A stretch of DNA of 14,240 bases, taken from contig URTD01000030.1 in NCBI GenBank assembly GCA_900550735.1, positions 1 through 14,240 of the forward strand, read 5' to 3'. Every line of letters starts with the position of its first letter. The first letter of the stretch is position 1. Shown in pieces: positions 7,114 through 13,890 of the stretch. The stretch is from an uncultured Collinsella sp. Lineage in GTDB: Bacteria > Actinomycetota > Coriobacteriia > Coriobacteriales > Coriobacteriaceae. The notes under the pieces were generated by a model that saw only the letters and a list, made by a program, of their open reading frames with translations, was not told where the DNA came from and did not search any database. Both the position numbers and the translations under genes were made by a program.

Positions 7114-7176
7114 TGTCGGAAAAATAAGACGTTGCTTTTTGCCCCCTGCGGAAAGATTGGGGAACTAAGCCCTCGT

Positions 7177-7246
7177 CCCTCCCAGGTTGACCTACTCGAG
7201 GTCGTCGCCCTTGTGGCGTTAGGACTGCGAATTTGGGATGGGAGGG
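7177..7246. repeat. Inverted repeat abutting the HAD gene stop
   Basis: CCCTCCCA (7177-7184) pairs with TGGGAGGG (7239-7246); the right arm ends one base before the HAD stop codon. Inside are GACCT/AGGTC and the second copy of the 18-nt direct repeat. On the minus strand this could fold behind the HAD transcript, but there is no T-tract, so I do not call a terminator. Confidence 0.45.
7205..7222 (+). repeat. 18-nt direct repeat, copy 2
   Basis: Identical to 7096-7113, 109 bases away, suggesting a duplicated unit or two insertions of a short element in this gap. Confidence 0.8.
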
Positions 7247-7870
7247 TTACTTGGTTGTTAGGGTTAACAGGTCGTTGGGGGTTTTGAGGTTGTAGGTGGC
7301 GTTTGGGATGTCTTGGTGTGATCCCCATGCTGCTCGGGCAAAACTGACCCCTGCTGAAGTTGCGCATTGTTCGTCGTAGACGGTGTCGCCAACGTAGACG
7401 ACGTTGCCAGGATTCGCGCCTGTACGCCGGAGATATTCGAGCATGGGTGCGGGTGCGGGTTTATGTTCGGTTGTGTCTTCGACAAGGATGATGTGCTCAA
7501 AATACTTATCGAAACCAAGGGGTGCAATTTCTTTTGCGTATTCGTCGCGCGCACGTGAGGAGACGATGCCAAGTTTGCAGCCGCTATCGGCGAGTGTTGC
7601 GATGACTTCAAGCAAACCTGGAAACACGCTGATGGTGCTTTTAAAGCTGGCGGCAACTTGGCACCAGCGATCCAGCGTTGCCTGTGAGTAGATCCCAAGT
7701 TTCTCAAGGGCGTTCTTGCCGGGTATGCCGAGGGCAAATTCAAGCTCGTGTCGGGGGAGCGTTTTGCCGGTTTCTTCTTGGACAATCTGGCCAAGCGATG
7801 ACAGAACGCTTTCTTCTGTATCTGCCAATGTCCCATCAACGTCAAATACGATATGGTCAAAGTGCTTCAT
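7247..7870 (-). CDS. HAD-superfamily phosphatase (phosphoglycolate phosphatase-like)
   Basis: 207 aa haloacid-dehalogenase hydrolase. Motif I is DVDGT (D10 nucleophile, D12 acid/base), motif II GIVSS, motif III Lys in EHKPAPAP, and motif IV VYVGDTVYDEQ. A helical C1 cap lies at about 18-80. This layout is that of the Gph/PGMB subgroup, which removes phosphate from small phosphorylated metabolites such as 2-phosphoglycolate or sugar phosphates; the actual substrate cannot be told. The start ATG 7870 follows GAGAGGAG. It lies 56 bp downstream of the AraC-family gene on the same strand and may be co-transcribed. Base composition is visibly less GC-rich than galK or the ABC genes, a weak hint of different origin. 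Confidence 0.9.
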   Translation of the reverse strand: MKHFDHIVFDVDGTLADTEESVLSSLGQIVQEETGKTLPRHELEFALGIPGKNALEKLGIYSQATLDRWCQVAASFKSTISVFPGLLEVIATLADSGCKLGIVSSRARDEYAKEIAPLGFDKYFEHIILVEDTTEHKPAPAPMLEYLRRTGANPGNVVYVGDTVYDEQCATSAGVSFARAAWGSHQDIPNATYNLKTPNDLLTLTTK

Positions 7871-7926
7871 ATGATTGCTCCTCTCTGTTGTTTGCCTGCA
7901 AGTTTGATGCAGTGACAGAAGAAGGG

Positions 7927-8865
7927 CTAGCGGGATTTCTGCCTGGTGCTATCGAGATTCTGCCTCGCTGCTCGATAGCTCGAAGGAGTGCACCCCATTT
8001 GTTCTTTAAATACCTGGCCAAGATGGCTTGCTGTTATAAATCCGCATTGGCGCGCGACTGTCTGTACCGTTCGCGTGGTGTGTGCCAAAAGTTCGCAAGC
8101 ACGGTTTATGCGGTATGCGCGTAGATATGCCGCCGGGGTCGTTCCTGCGCAAGCTTCGATAATGCGGTAACACTCTCTTTCGCTTACGCCGGCTGCAGAT
8201 GCCATCTGGGGCACATCTATAGCGGCTGCATAGTTTGCGCGGATATAGTCCAGGATTGCCTTGAACTGTACGTCGCGGTTGGTCATCCAAGAGGCGTTGT
8301 CGGAGGAAAAGAGCGGTTCGGCCTTGGCGTAAATCTGAATCCAGAGCTCTGACAAACTATTTCGAAGCGCCATCTCGTTCTGCGGCCGTTGAAGGTCGTG
8401 GTTAAAGGAACTCTTTAGCAAATCGATAAAGGGCATATCGTCGGGGTTGGTGGGCGACCATTTGAGCACATCGACGCCTCGACATTGCAGCAAAGGATTG
8501 ATATAGCGCTTTTGAAGGCGTCTCGCGGGATCGCCGAGCATCGACGGCTGAAAGATATGCAACATTTGAATGGCTGGCGCCGAATTGGGTGATTGCAGCG
8601 TGCTGTGCAAAACGCCGCCGTTGATAAAGCCGGCGGACCCTTCCTCAAAGCCTACGTGCTCATGAGCCGCGCGCGTTCGATAGTCAATCGCTCCCTGCTC
8701 CATGTAGAAAAGCTCAACTTCGGAATGCCAGTGCCAGGGGACGGAATTGCCCGGATAGCGAGCGAATTCTGCGCGTTCGGCAATATAGGGCCAGTCTTCG
8801 GCGGTCTCGGGAAACGCTTCCTCGCGTCCTCCGCGGTGCAATTCTATGTGATCCATGTTTCGCAT
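7927..8865 (-). CDS. AraC-family transcriptional regulator with cupin sensor domain
   Basis: 312 aa. The N-terminal cupin-type sensor is shown by PWHWHSEVELFYMEQGAIDY (residues about 43-62, His-rich as in sugar-binding AraC domains) and the following GSAGFINGGVLHS. The C-terminal pair of HTH motifs lies at about 215-300: IDVPQMASAAGVSERECYRII, then TVQTVARQCGFITASHLGQVFKEQMGCTPSSYR, which closely follows the AraC/XylS signature. AraC proteins of this layout usually activate sugar or glycoside use. ATG 8865 has no Shine-Dalgarno, and a -10 box ends six bases before it, so the mRNA may be leaderless; ATG at 8856 (residue 4) is an alternative start. The likely target is not evident; the HAD gene follows on the same strand. 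Confidence 0.92.
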   Translation of the reverse strand: MRNMDHIELHRGGREEAFPETAEDWPYIAERAEFARYPGNSVPWHWHSEVELFYMEQGAIDYRTRAAHEHVGFEEGSAGFINGGVLHSTLQSPNSAPAIQMLHIFQPSMLGDPARRLQKRYINPLLQCRGVDVLKWSPTNPDDMPFIDLLKSSFNHDLQRPQNEMALRNSLSELWIQIYAKAEPLFSSDNASWMTNRDVQFKAILDYIRANYAAAIDVPQMASAAGVSERECYRIIEACAGTTPAAYLRAYRINRACELLAHTTRTVQTVARQCGFITASHLGQVFKEQMGCTPSSYRAARQNLDSTRQKSR

Positions 8866-8871
8866 GGCATC

Positions 8872-8877
8872 AGTATA
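8872..8877 (-). promoter_or_regulatory. Candidate -10 box of the AraC-family gene
   Basis: TATACT on the minus strand, six bases from the ATG at 8865. Transcription would start at or next to the start codon, giving a leaderless message, common in high-GC Actinobacteria. No -35 match is seen at the right distance. Confidence 0.35.
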
Positions 8878-8890
8878 AAGCGCGATGGGC

Positions 8891-9100
8891 TTAGATTGCT
8901 CTTGCCTGTTCGGGGAACGCCTTGTCTAGGGATGCTTGGAGCTTTTCGAAGGATGCTCGTAAGTTGAGGCTCTGATCGGCTGAGCGCTTGGTTTTTGCGG
9001 TGGGGGAGTCGAGGAGACCGTTTCTCTGTGTCGGGGGGAAGGAGAAAAGGTTTGCATGTTTTAGGGATGGCTGCTGTGCTGCGTCATTGGAAGAATACAT
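8891..9100 (-). CDS. Doubtful small ORF, 69 aa, unknown
   Basis: ATG at 9100 follows GAGGAG with an 11-base gap, slightly long. The product is hydrophilic with no membrane segment. Its C-terminal half (SADQSLNLRASFEKLQASLD) could form an amphipathic helix. I recognise no family. It ends 25 bases before the AraC gene and is preceded by the interleaved inverted repeats at 9137-9173. Codon use gives no clear support, and competing frames on the plus strand are also open here. It may be a remnant. Confidence 0.28.
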   Translation of the reverse strand: MYSSNDAAQQPSLKHANLFSFPPTQRNGLLDSPTAKTKRSADQSLNLRASFEKLQASLDKAFPEQARAI

Positions 9101-9136
9101 GCTTATGCGGTCTCCTCGATGTCCACCAAAAGGTTG

Positions 9137-9173
9137 CGCACGGGGCGTGCTGCCAAGTCCCGTGCGTTGGCAG
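9137..9173. repeat. Interleaved inverted repeats (mutually exclusive hairpins)
   Basis: Two perfect inverted repeats are interlocked in order A-B-A'-B'. A is CGCACGGG (9137-9144), B is CTGCCAA (9150-9156), A' is CCCGTGCG (9159-9166) and B' is TTGGCAG (9167-9173). A' and B' touch. With no linker between them, a full pseudoknot is sterically unlikely, so the two hairpins would compete. The surrounding region 8866-9354 has no convincing gene apart from the doubtful ORF at 8891-9100. Confidence 0.75.
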
Positions 9174-9354
9174 TATTATGCCGCGGCTGTTGCAAAGAAG
9201 CGCTAAAGAAAGGCTTAATGAGGTTTGACGTTGCGATGAAACCGCAGGTAAAAGCTATCGAGTAACGCTCTTGAAAGGTTGGGGACTTAAGGGCTTTCTA
9301 AGGTTTGTGGTGCGGATGTGGCTCGCCTGTGTGAGGCGTGTGGACGGCTCGTTC

Positions 9355-9744
9355 CTAGCGCCGAGGCTCTGCGGCCCGCACCTGCTCGATGACCTTTTCC
9401 ATGGTGGCGTCGATGCGGTCCTTTTTGAGTTCGCATTCCCAGATGGTTATGGGCGTCCAGCCCATTTGAGTGAGCGCTGCCACGGCGGCACGGTCGCGCT
9501 CGACGTTGCGACGGAACTTTGCCTCCCAAAACTCAACATTGCGCTTGGGCTGGCTCGGATTGCACTTGGGGCAGCGGTGCCAAAAGCAGCCGTTGACGAA
9601 GATGGCGATCTTGCGCCCGGGAAAGGCGATGTCGGGCTTGCCGGGAACCTTCCATTCCAGGCGATAGCCGGTGAGGCCCGCTGCGCGCAGGCGCTGGCGA
9701 ACGAGCAGCTCTGGCTTGGTATTGGCGCGCTTGTTGCCCTTCAT
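9355..9744 (-). CDS. vsr: Very short patch repair endonuclease (Vsr), N-terminus out of frame with upstream Nudix ORF
   Basis: From ATG 9744 the product is 129 aa with nearly all Vsr landmarks: NKRANTKPELLVRQRL at the start, PGKPDIAFPGRK (the D is the Mg-binding catalytic Asp), IFVNGCFWHRCPKC (Cys/Trp/His core; the last two Cys are plausible zinc ligands), VEFWEAKFRRNVERD and GWTPITIWECEL (zinc Cys). Vsr nicks 5' of T in T:G mismatches produced by deamination of 5-methylcytosine. The E. coli catalytic His64 position is Asn here (VNGCF), seen as the sequence reads. No good RBS precedes ATG 9744, and homology to Vsr begins several residues earlier, in the other frame, so the natural N-terminus is probably in the upstream Nudix frame. 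No cytosine methyltransferase is in the window. Ends at TAG 9355. Confidence 0.85.
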   Translation of the reverse strand: MKGNKRANTKPELLVRQRLRAAGLTGYRLEWKVPGKPDIAFPGRKIAIFVNGCFWHRCPKCNPSQPKRNVEFWEAKFRRNVERDRAAVAALTQMGWTPITIWECELKKDRIDATMEKVIEQVRAAEPRR

Positions 9745-10336
9745 GGACTTTTTGATGGCGGCGGACCCGTTCGCGCTCGTCAGCGGAGAGGTCCGAGGTA
9801 TCGATGCCGTCGAGCAGGCCGGGCTTGGGACGCTTCTTGCTGCGGCGCTTAGGTGTGCGCTTGGGCTTGGTGGCGGGCTCGTCGGTTGCGGTGGCCTCGG
9901 CGTTGTTGGCAGTGCTGTTGGCCTCAAGCCGATCTTCCTTCAACTCAATCAGGGCATCAATGAGCCCCTTGTCGGCGGGCATCCATTCCACCGTGGCAAG
10001 CGAGGTACGCGGAATCCAGCGGATATCGAGCTGGCGGTCGTGCTTCTGGGGTTCATCGGATTCATCGGTGAGCGAGCAGTAGTAGCACTCCATGGAGAGG
10101 TGGAAATCGGGGTAGTCATACTCAACGGTATAGAAATCGCGCAGGTTGGTGACTTTGACCTGCAGCTCTTCCATGAGCTCGCGGCGCACGGCGTCTTCGG
10201 GTGTCTCGCCGCGCATGAGCTTGCCGCCCGGGAATTCCCAAAGTCCTTGCATGTCGCCGTAGCCGCGCTGCACGGCAAGCAGCTCATCGGATCCTTCTTT
10301 GCGAATGATCCCAGCGGCAACATGAACAGTCTTCAA
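9533..10336 (-). CDS. Nudix hydrolase, MutT / 8-oxo-dGTP diphosphatase type, with basic linker
   Basis: The Nudix domain occupies about residues 1-133. It opens KTVHVAAGIIRKEG and the Nudix box GKLMRGETPEDAVRRELMEEL fits GX5EX7REUXEEXGU except Q for the last G, a common variant. Family members sanitise oxidised dNTPs or hydrolyse related pyrophosphates. A TTG start at 10336 is chosen: AGAGGA lies eight bases upstream, and the protein then begins exactly at the usual Nudix N-terminus; a much longer open frame upstream crosses the divergent ABC promoter. After the domain comes an Ala/Thr-rich then Lys/Arg-rich linker (KPKRTPKRRSKKRPKPG), then GLLDGIDTSDLSADERERVRR, which leads into Vsr if one base is skipped. 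As written, the frame runs on to 9533 as non-homologous sequence, so the true 3' end is probably different. Confidence 0.8.
   Translation of the reverse strand: MKTVHVAAGIIRKEGSDELLAVQRGYGDMQGLWEFPGGKLMRGETPEDAVRRELMEELQVKVTNLRDFYTVEYDYPDFHLSMECYYCSLTDESDEPQKHDRQLDIRWIPRTSLATVEWMPADKGLIDALIELKEDRLEANSTANNAEATATDEPATKPKRTPKRRSKKRPKPGLLDGIDTSDLSADERERVRRHQKVHEGQQARQYQARAARSPAPARSGPHRLSPGMEGSRQARHRLSRAQDRHLRQRLLLAPLPQVQSEPAQAQC
9745..9765 (-). other. +1 frame junction between Nudix and Vsr reading frames
   Basis: Reading from the Nudix side, the frame gives ...SADERERVRR up to codon 9760-9758. Skipping the single C at 9757 then gives IKKSMKGNKRANTKPEL in the Vsr frame. ADERERVRR-KKSM looks like a natural Vsr lead-in. 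Neither frame has a stop near the junction. Either one base was gained (sequencing error or mutation), or two proteins are made. The CAAAAAG run at 9754-9748 is next to the junction. Confidence 0.7.
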
Positions 10337-10436
10337 CAGGAGTCCTCTCTCAATATCATCACGTAGCAGGCTAGCTACCCCTACCTTACACAACGGTAAG
10401 GCAAGCGTAAGCCATATCGATGGTAGCTGACTCGTC

Positions 10437-10474
10437 TTCTTGCGACTATAGATGCCGTAGACTAATCGCAAGAA
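10437..10474 (+). promoter_or_regulatory. Dyad around the promoter of the ABC transporter operon
   Basis: TTCTTGCGA (10437-10445) and TCGCAAGAA (10466-10474) are perfect 9-bp inverted arms separated by 20 bases. Between them lies TATAGA (10447-10452), a possible -10 box, and TAGACT (10458-10463). The right arm overlaps the AAAGGA ribosome site before ATG 10485. It could be a response-regulator operator or an RBS-masking hairpin. Just upstream, CCTTAC/GTAAGG (10384-10389/10396-10401) forms a small second inverted repeat. Confidence 0.5.
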
Positions 10475-10484
10475 AGGACTCGGT

Positions 10485-11270
10485 ATGCAAACCACGCACA
10501 TGGCGACCCCGGTACTGGAGGTCGCGCATCTCGAAAAGGTATATGGAGCGCTGGGCAACGTGACCCGCGCGCTCAACGACGTCAGCTTTACGGTCAACCG
10601 CGGCGAATTTGTTGGCATCATGGGCGCTTCGGGCTCGGGCAAGTCGACGTTGCTCAACTGCGTGTCGACCATCGATAGCGCCACGAGCGGCACGATCCGC
10701 ATCAACGGCCAGGACGTGACGCGCATGAAGCAGGCTAAGCTTTCGCAGTTCCGCCGCGAAGAGCTCGGCTTTATCTTCCAGGACTCCAACCTGCTCGATA
10801 CGCTCACGGCACGCGAGAACATCGCCCTGCCGCTCACCATCGCCCGCACAAACTCGGCAGAGATCTCGACCCGCGTGCAGGATGTGGCAGCGCGCCTGTC
10901 CATCAGTCAGGTGCTCGACAAGTATCCCTACCAGATGTCCGGCGGTCAGCAGCAGCGCGTTGCCGCGGCTCGCGCGCTCGTCACCGACCCCACCATGATC
11001 ATGGCCGACGAGCCCACCGGCGCCCTCGATTCCAAGAGCGCCCGCCTGCTGCTCGAGAGCCTGGAGGCCCTTAACCGCCGCCTGCGCGCCACCGTGCTCA
11101 TGGTCACGCATGACAGCTTTGCCGCCAGCTACACGAGCCGCGTGTTGTTTATCCGTGACGGCAAGATCTTCACCGAGCTGCGCCGCGGCGACACCGACCG
11201 CCGAAAGTTTTTCGACCGCATTATGGAGGTCGTTGCCATGATGGGCGGTGAGGGCTCCGATGCTCTGTAA
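10485..11270 (+). CDS. ABC transporter ATP-binding protein, BceA/MacB-like
   Basis: 261 aa ATPase with all motifs in order: Walker A GASGSGKST (about 46-54), Q-loop FQDSNLLDTLT, signature MSGGQQQR, Walker B IMADEP, D-loop GALDSKS and H-loop VTHD. The NLLDTLTARENIALPL segment is typical of the BceA/YxdL/MacB group that partners FtsX-like permeases. The cytosolic protein powers its membrane partner, encoded immediately downstream with an 11-base overlap. Start ATG 10485 follows AAAGGA; a second in-frame ATG six codons on (10500) is possible. Members of this group expel or sense antimicrobial peptides or lipid II-binding drugs. No BceRS-type two-component genes are present in this window to settle the role. 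Confidence 0.94.
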   Translation: MQTTHMATPVLEVAHLEKVYGALGNVTRALNDVSFTVNRGEFVGIMGASGSGKSTLLNCVSTIDSATSGTIRINGQDVTRMKQAKLSQFRREELGFIFQDSNLLDTLTARENIALPLTIARTNSAEISTRVQDVAARLSISQVLDKYPYQMSGGQQQRVAAARALVTDPTMIMADEPTGALDSKSARLLLESLEALNRRLRATVLMVTHDSFAASYTSRVLFIRDGKIFTELRRGDTDRRKFFDRIMEVVAMMGGEGSDAL

Positions 11271-13482
11271 ACTCGCTTGGGGCAACGTTCGCCGCGCCGG
11301 CCGCGACTACCTCGTCTACCTTTTGACGCTCACCCTGGGCGTCACGGTCTTCTATGCCTTTAACACCATCTCGATGCAGGTCGACATCGCCGGAATCGAT
11401 GAAAAGGGCTTGGCGCAGGTAATGGGCAGCATGCTCGGCGACCTGACGTACTTTTTGGCCGGTGTCATGGCCTTTTTGATGGTGTATGCCAATAACTTCA
11501 TCATGAAACGCCGCAAGAAGGAGTTTGGCCTGTACCAGGTGCTCGGCATGGGGCGTGGGCGCGTCGCCACGATCATGGCGCTCGAGACCGTGATAGTGTC
11601 GGTCGTGGCCTTTGTCGCCGGCATTGTGCTGGGTGTGGGACTCTCCCAACTCATGACGTTCTTTACGGCCTCGCTCTTTAAGACACAAATCGCCAATTTC
11701 CACTTCTTTTTCTCGGTGCATGCGTTCAATCTGACCCTTGCCTGCATGCTCGTAATGTTTGTGCTCACGCTACTGCTGAACCTTCGCGCCGTGCGTCGTA
11801 CCAAACTTATCGAGCTTATGGGTGCCGAGCGTCGCAACGAGAGCATCAAGACACGCAACCCCTGGATCGCGATTGCCATCTTTGCCGTGGGCGTGGCGCT
11901 TGTGGGCGTGGCCTATTACCGTCTGCTACGTGATGGGTTCCCGCTAACCGCGACGGACAGCAAGCTGCAAGAGGCCATGAACCAGTTTGGTATTACGACT
12001 GCTATGGTTACCGTAGGCACCTTTGCCCTGTTCTGGGGACTCTCGGGCATGCTCATCAAGCTGCTGCAGAGCCTGCGCGGCGTGTATTGGCGCGGCCTCA
12101 ACATGTTTACCGTGCGCCAGCTTGCGGCCAAGGTCAACACGGTGTGCTTTTCGATGGGCGTCATCGCGATGCTCCTGTTTTTGGCCATCACCTCGGTGAC
12201 GTGCGGTATGTCGATTGCCAATGTGATGAACGAAAACCTGGAGCGCTATAACCCTGTTGACGTGTCACAGACGTATGTCTATTACACGCCCGATACGCTC
12301 GACTACTACAAAGAGTACATCAATCCGTCTGAAGCCGATCGCATGGTGCTGGCCGATAGTACGGTCGATTTGTACTCCGCATGGCACGGCGATCCATGGC
12401 ACGGCGATCGTAAGGGCAAGTCGGCGGACAACAACGACGAGACCGGCAAGAAGGTCAATATCGCCGATGTTGCCGGTGAGCATGTGCAGATCGATTCGTA
12501 TCTGAGTTACCCGCTTGGCGGTTCGGATCCTTCGGTGACTCCAAGTGAAATGTGCAAGGCCATGGGCGAAAAGCTTCCCAAGGCGTTCGGGGGTAGCAAT
12601 GCCGATACGATGGGTCTGTTTGTGACGCCGGCGAGCCAGTACAACAAACTGCGCCAGATGATGGGCGAGGAGCCGGTGCACATCGGTCACGACCAGTATC
12701 TGCTCACGTGTGATATGGGCGGCGAGCTGGTCGACCTGTACACCAAGGATATGGCTGGCGGCCATGCCCTTACCTTGGGCGGGCATACGCTCAAGCCCGC
12801 AACCGATAAGTCGGACGAAGATACGGCGGCCATCGCCAACTCGGCGATGGGCAGTAATCCGGGTACCGTCGTCGTTGCCGACGAGCTGTTGTCCCAACTT
12901 AATCTGCAGCCGTATTCCAGTAGCCTGCTCGTTAACTACAAACAGGGGATGGATACGACCGAGGCAGACGAGAGCATTAAATACACTGTGCTCGACAATC
13001 TGCTCGTTGACGGCAAGGAGCCGGGGTCGTGGGGAACCTTCATCACACGCTCCGAGATGTACACGCAGGCAGCGCAAATGAACGGTCTTATTAGCTACCT
13101 AGCCATCTACATCGGCTTTGTATTGGTCGTTGCATGCGCGGCGATACTGTCGATCCAGCAGCTCTCCAATGTGGCCGACGGCAGCCGCAGCTATCGTGTG
13201 CTGGCGCAGATCGGCTGCGACGACCGCCAGATTCGCCATTCGGTGATGGCACAGCAAGCGGTATTCTTCCTGTTCCCGCTGGCAGTGGGCCTGGCGCACT
13301 CCTTTGTGGCACTTAAGGTGATCATCGAGCTGGTGAGCATATTCGGAAATATGAGCATCGGTGGCACCGTGGGCCTCACCTGTGCAATCTTCCTGGCAGC
13401 ATACGGTGGCTACTTCCTGGTGACCTACCTCATGAGCGCCGGCATGGTACAAGCTGCCATCGCCACCCGCTACAGCGAATAA
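11260..13482 (+). CDS. FtsX-like ABC transporter permease, BceB type
   Basis: 740 aa from ATG 11260, with GTGAGGG as RBS; GTG at 11248 would add four residues. Hydrophobic segments lie near residues 17-36, 60-80, 105-130, 155-175, 202-221, 245-267, 295-318, then 611-633, 658-685 and 702-728: ten in total. A large soluble extracytoplasmic domain lies between helices 7 and 8 (about 325-607). This 7 + domain + 3 plan is that of BceB/VraE permeases, whose outer domain senses the peptide antibiotic. KRRKKEFGLYQVLGMGRGRV and the later YRVLAQIGCDDRQI are FtsX-family coupling segments. BceB proteins are usually about 620-670 aa, so the outer domain is large here; it is rich in Asp, Tyr and Gly. Substrate unknown; peptide-antibiotic export or resistance is inferred from family. 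Confidence 0.92.
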   Translation: MLCKLAWGNVRRAGRDYLVYLLTLTLGVTVFYAFNTISMQVDIAGIDEKGLAQVMGSMLGDLTYFLAGVMAFLMVYANNFIMKRRKKEFGLYQVLGMGRGRVATIMALETVIVSVVAFVAGIVLGVGLSQLMTFFTASLFKTQIANFHFFFSVHAFNLTLACMLVMFVLTLLLNLRAVRRTKLIELMGAERRNESIKTRNPWIAIAIFAVGVALVGVAYYRLLRDGFPLTATDSKLQEAMNQFGITTAMVTVGTFALFWGLSGMLIKLLQSLRGVYWRGLNMFTVRQLAAKVNTVCFSMGVIAMLLFLAITSVTCGMSIANVMNENLERYNPVDVSQTYVYYTPDTLDYYKEYINPSEADRMVLADSTVDLYSAWHGDPWHGDRKGKSADNNDETGKKVNIADVAGEHVQIDSYLSYPLGGSDPSVTPSEMCKAMGEKLPKAFGGSNADTMGLFVTPASQYNKLRQMMGEEPVHIGHDQYLLTCDMGGELVDLYTKDMAGGHALTLGGHTLKPATDKSDEDTAAIANSAMGSNPGTVVVADELLSQLNLQPYSSSLLVNYKQGMDTTEADESIKYTVLDNLLVDGKEPGSWGTFITRSEMYTQAAQMNGLISYLAIYIGFVLVVACAAILSIQQLSNVADGSRSYRVLAQIGCDDRQIRHSVMAQQAVFFLFPLAVGLAHSFVALKVIIELVSIFGNMSIGGTVGLTCAIFLAAYGGYFLVTYLMSAGMVQAAIATRYSE

Positions 13483-13520
13483 CAAGCGGGCAAAACCGTC
13501 GCAAAAATAGAGGCGTATGA

Positions 13521-13561
13521 CCGCCGCGAAGGGACCAGGGGCCCTTTCGCGGCGGTTTTTG
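13521..13561 (+). terminator. Intrinsic terminator of the ABC transporter operon
   Basis: CCGCCGCGAAGGG (13521-13533) pairs with CCCTTTCGCGGCGG (13542-13555) with one bulged T; the loop is ACCAGGGG. TTTTTG follows. It sits about 40 bases after the permease stop, in line with the end of the operon. Confidence 0.93.
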
Positions 13562-13583
13562 CCAATCTGGTGCGTCTCAGATA

Positions 13584-13703
13584 CAAGTGAGTAGACTTTT
13601 TTGAACCTGCCGAGCACATCGCGACAAATGATCTATAAAACTGCAGGTCAGAGCTGTGGCGTTTTAGGCGTGCTCGGCCTTCTGCAAAAAGGCTACTCAC
13701 TTG
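13584..13703. repeat. 120-nt imperfect inverted-repeat element (MITE-like)
   Basis: The outer arms CAAGTGAGTAG (13584-13594) and CTACTCACTTG (13693-13703) are perfect over 11 bp. Further in, GCCGAGCAC (13609-13617) pairs with GTGCTCGGC (13670-13678), and the T-run left of it faces the A-run on the right. The centre (about 13618-13669) is unpaired. The terminal repeats with internal non-coding sequence fit a small non-autonomous mobile element or conserved structured RNA. No coding potential. Confidence 0.7.
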
Positions 13704-13778
13704 GTTTTTCTGCTAGAAGACCGCCACGAGGGAAGGCAACTCCCTTACGTCGGTTTGGACGTTTGCCCAGATAAAACT

Positions 13779-13807
13779 TGCCAAAATAAACCTGTCCCTT
13801 TTTGGCA
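13779..13807. repeat. Short palindrome containing CCTGTCCC
   Basis: TGCCAAAA (13779-13786) and TTTTGGCA (13800-13807) are perfect 8-bp arms around a 13-nt loop carrying AAACCTGTCCC. It is one of five palindromes in the final 680 bases. Confidence 0.65.
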
Positions 13808-13890
13808 GGTGGTTTCAGCTGAACGGCGGGCGGTGCGGCTTGGGTGTGCGGGCTCACAATCTGGGGAAACCGAAAAGATTGGGGGCTTGT

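Noticed and set aside
9137..9173. Classical H-type pseudoknot riboswitch
   Set aside because: The loop that would have to cross stem 1 (8 bp) has zero length, so both stems cannot form fully together; reported as alternative hairpins instead.
9324..9338. Small hairpin CGCCT/AGGCG after vsr as terminator
   Set aside because: Only five base pairs and no T-tract on the minus strand.
9745..9927. N-terminal extension of the Vsr frame (Pro/Ser/Thr-rich)
   Set aside because: It is low-complexity translation of the Nudix linker in the wrong frame and has no ribosome site.
9533..10903. Full-length 456-aa open frame on the minus strand including the Nudix domain
   Set aside because: Residues before the TTG at 10336 overlap the divergent ABC gene and its promoter and show no homology; the tail after 9757 is an out-of-frame shadow of Vsr.
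12265..13077. 270-aa minus-strand ORF opposite the permease
   Set aside because: Shadow of the extracytoplasmic domain coding sequence; His/Arg-rich composition typical of a wrong frame.
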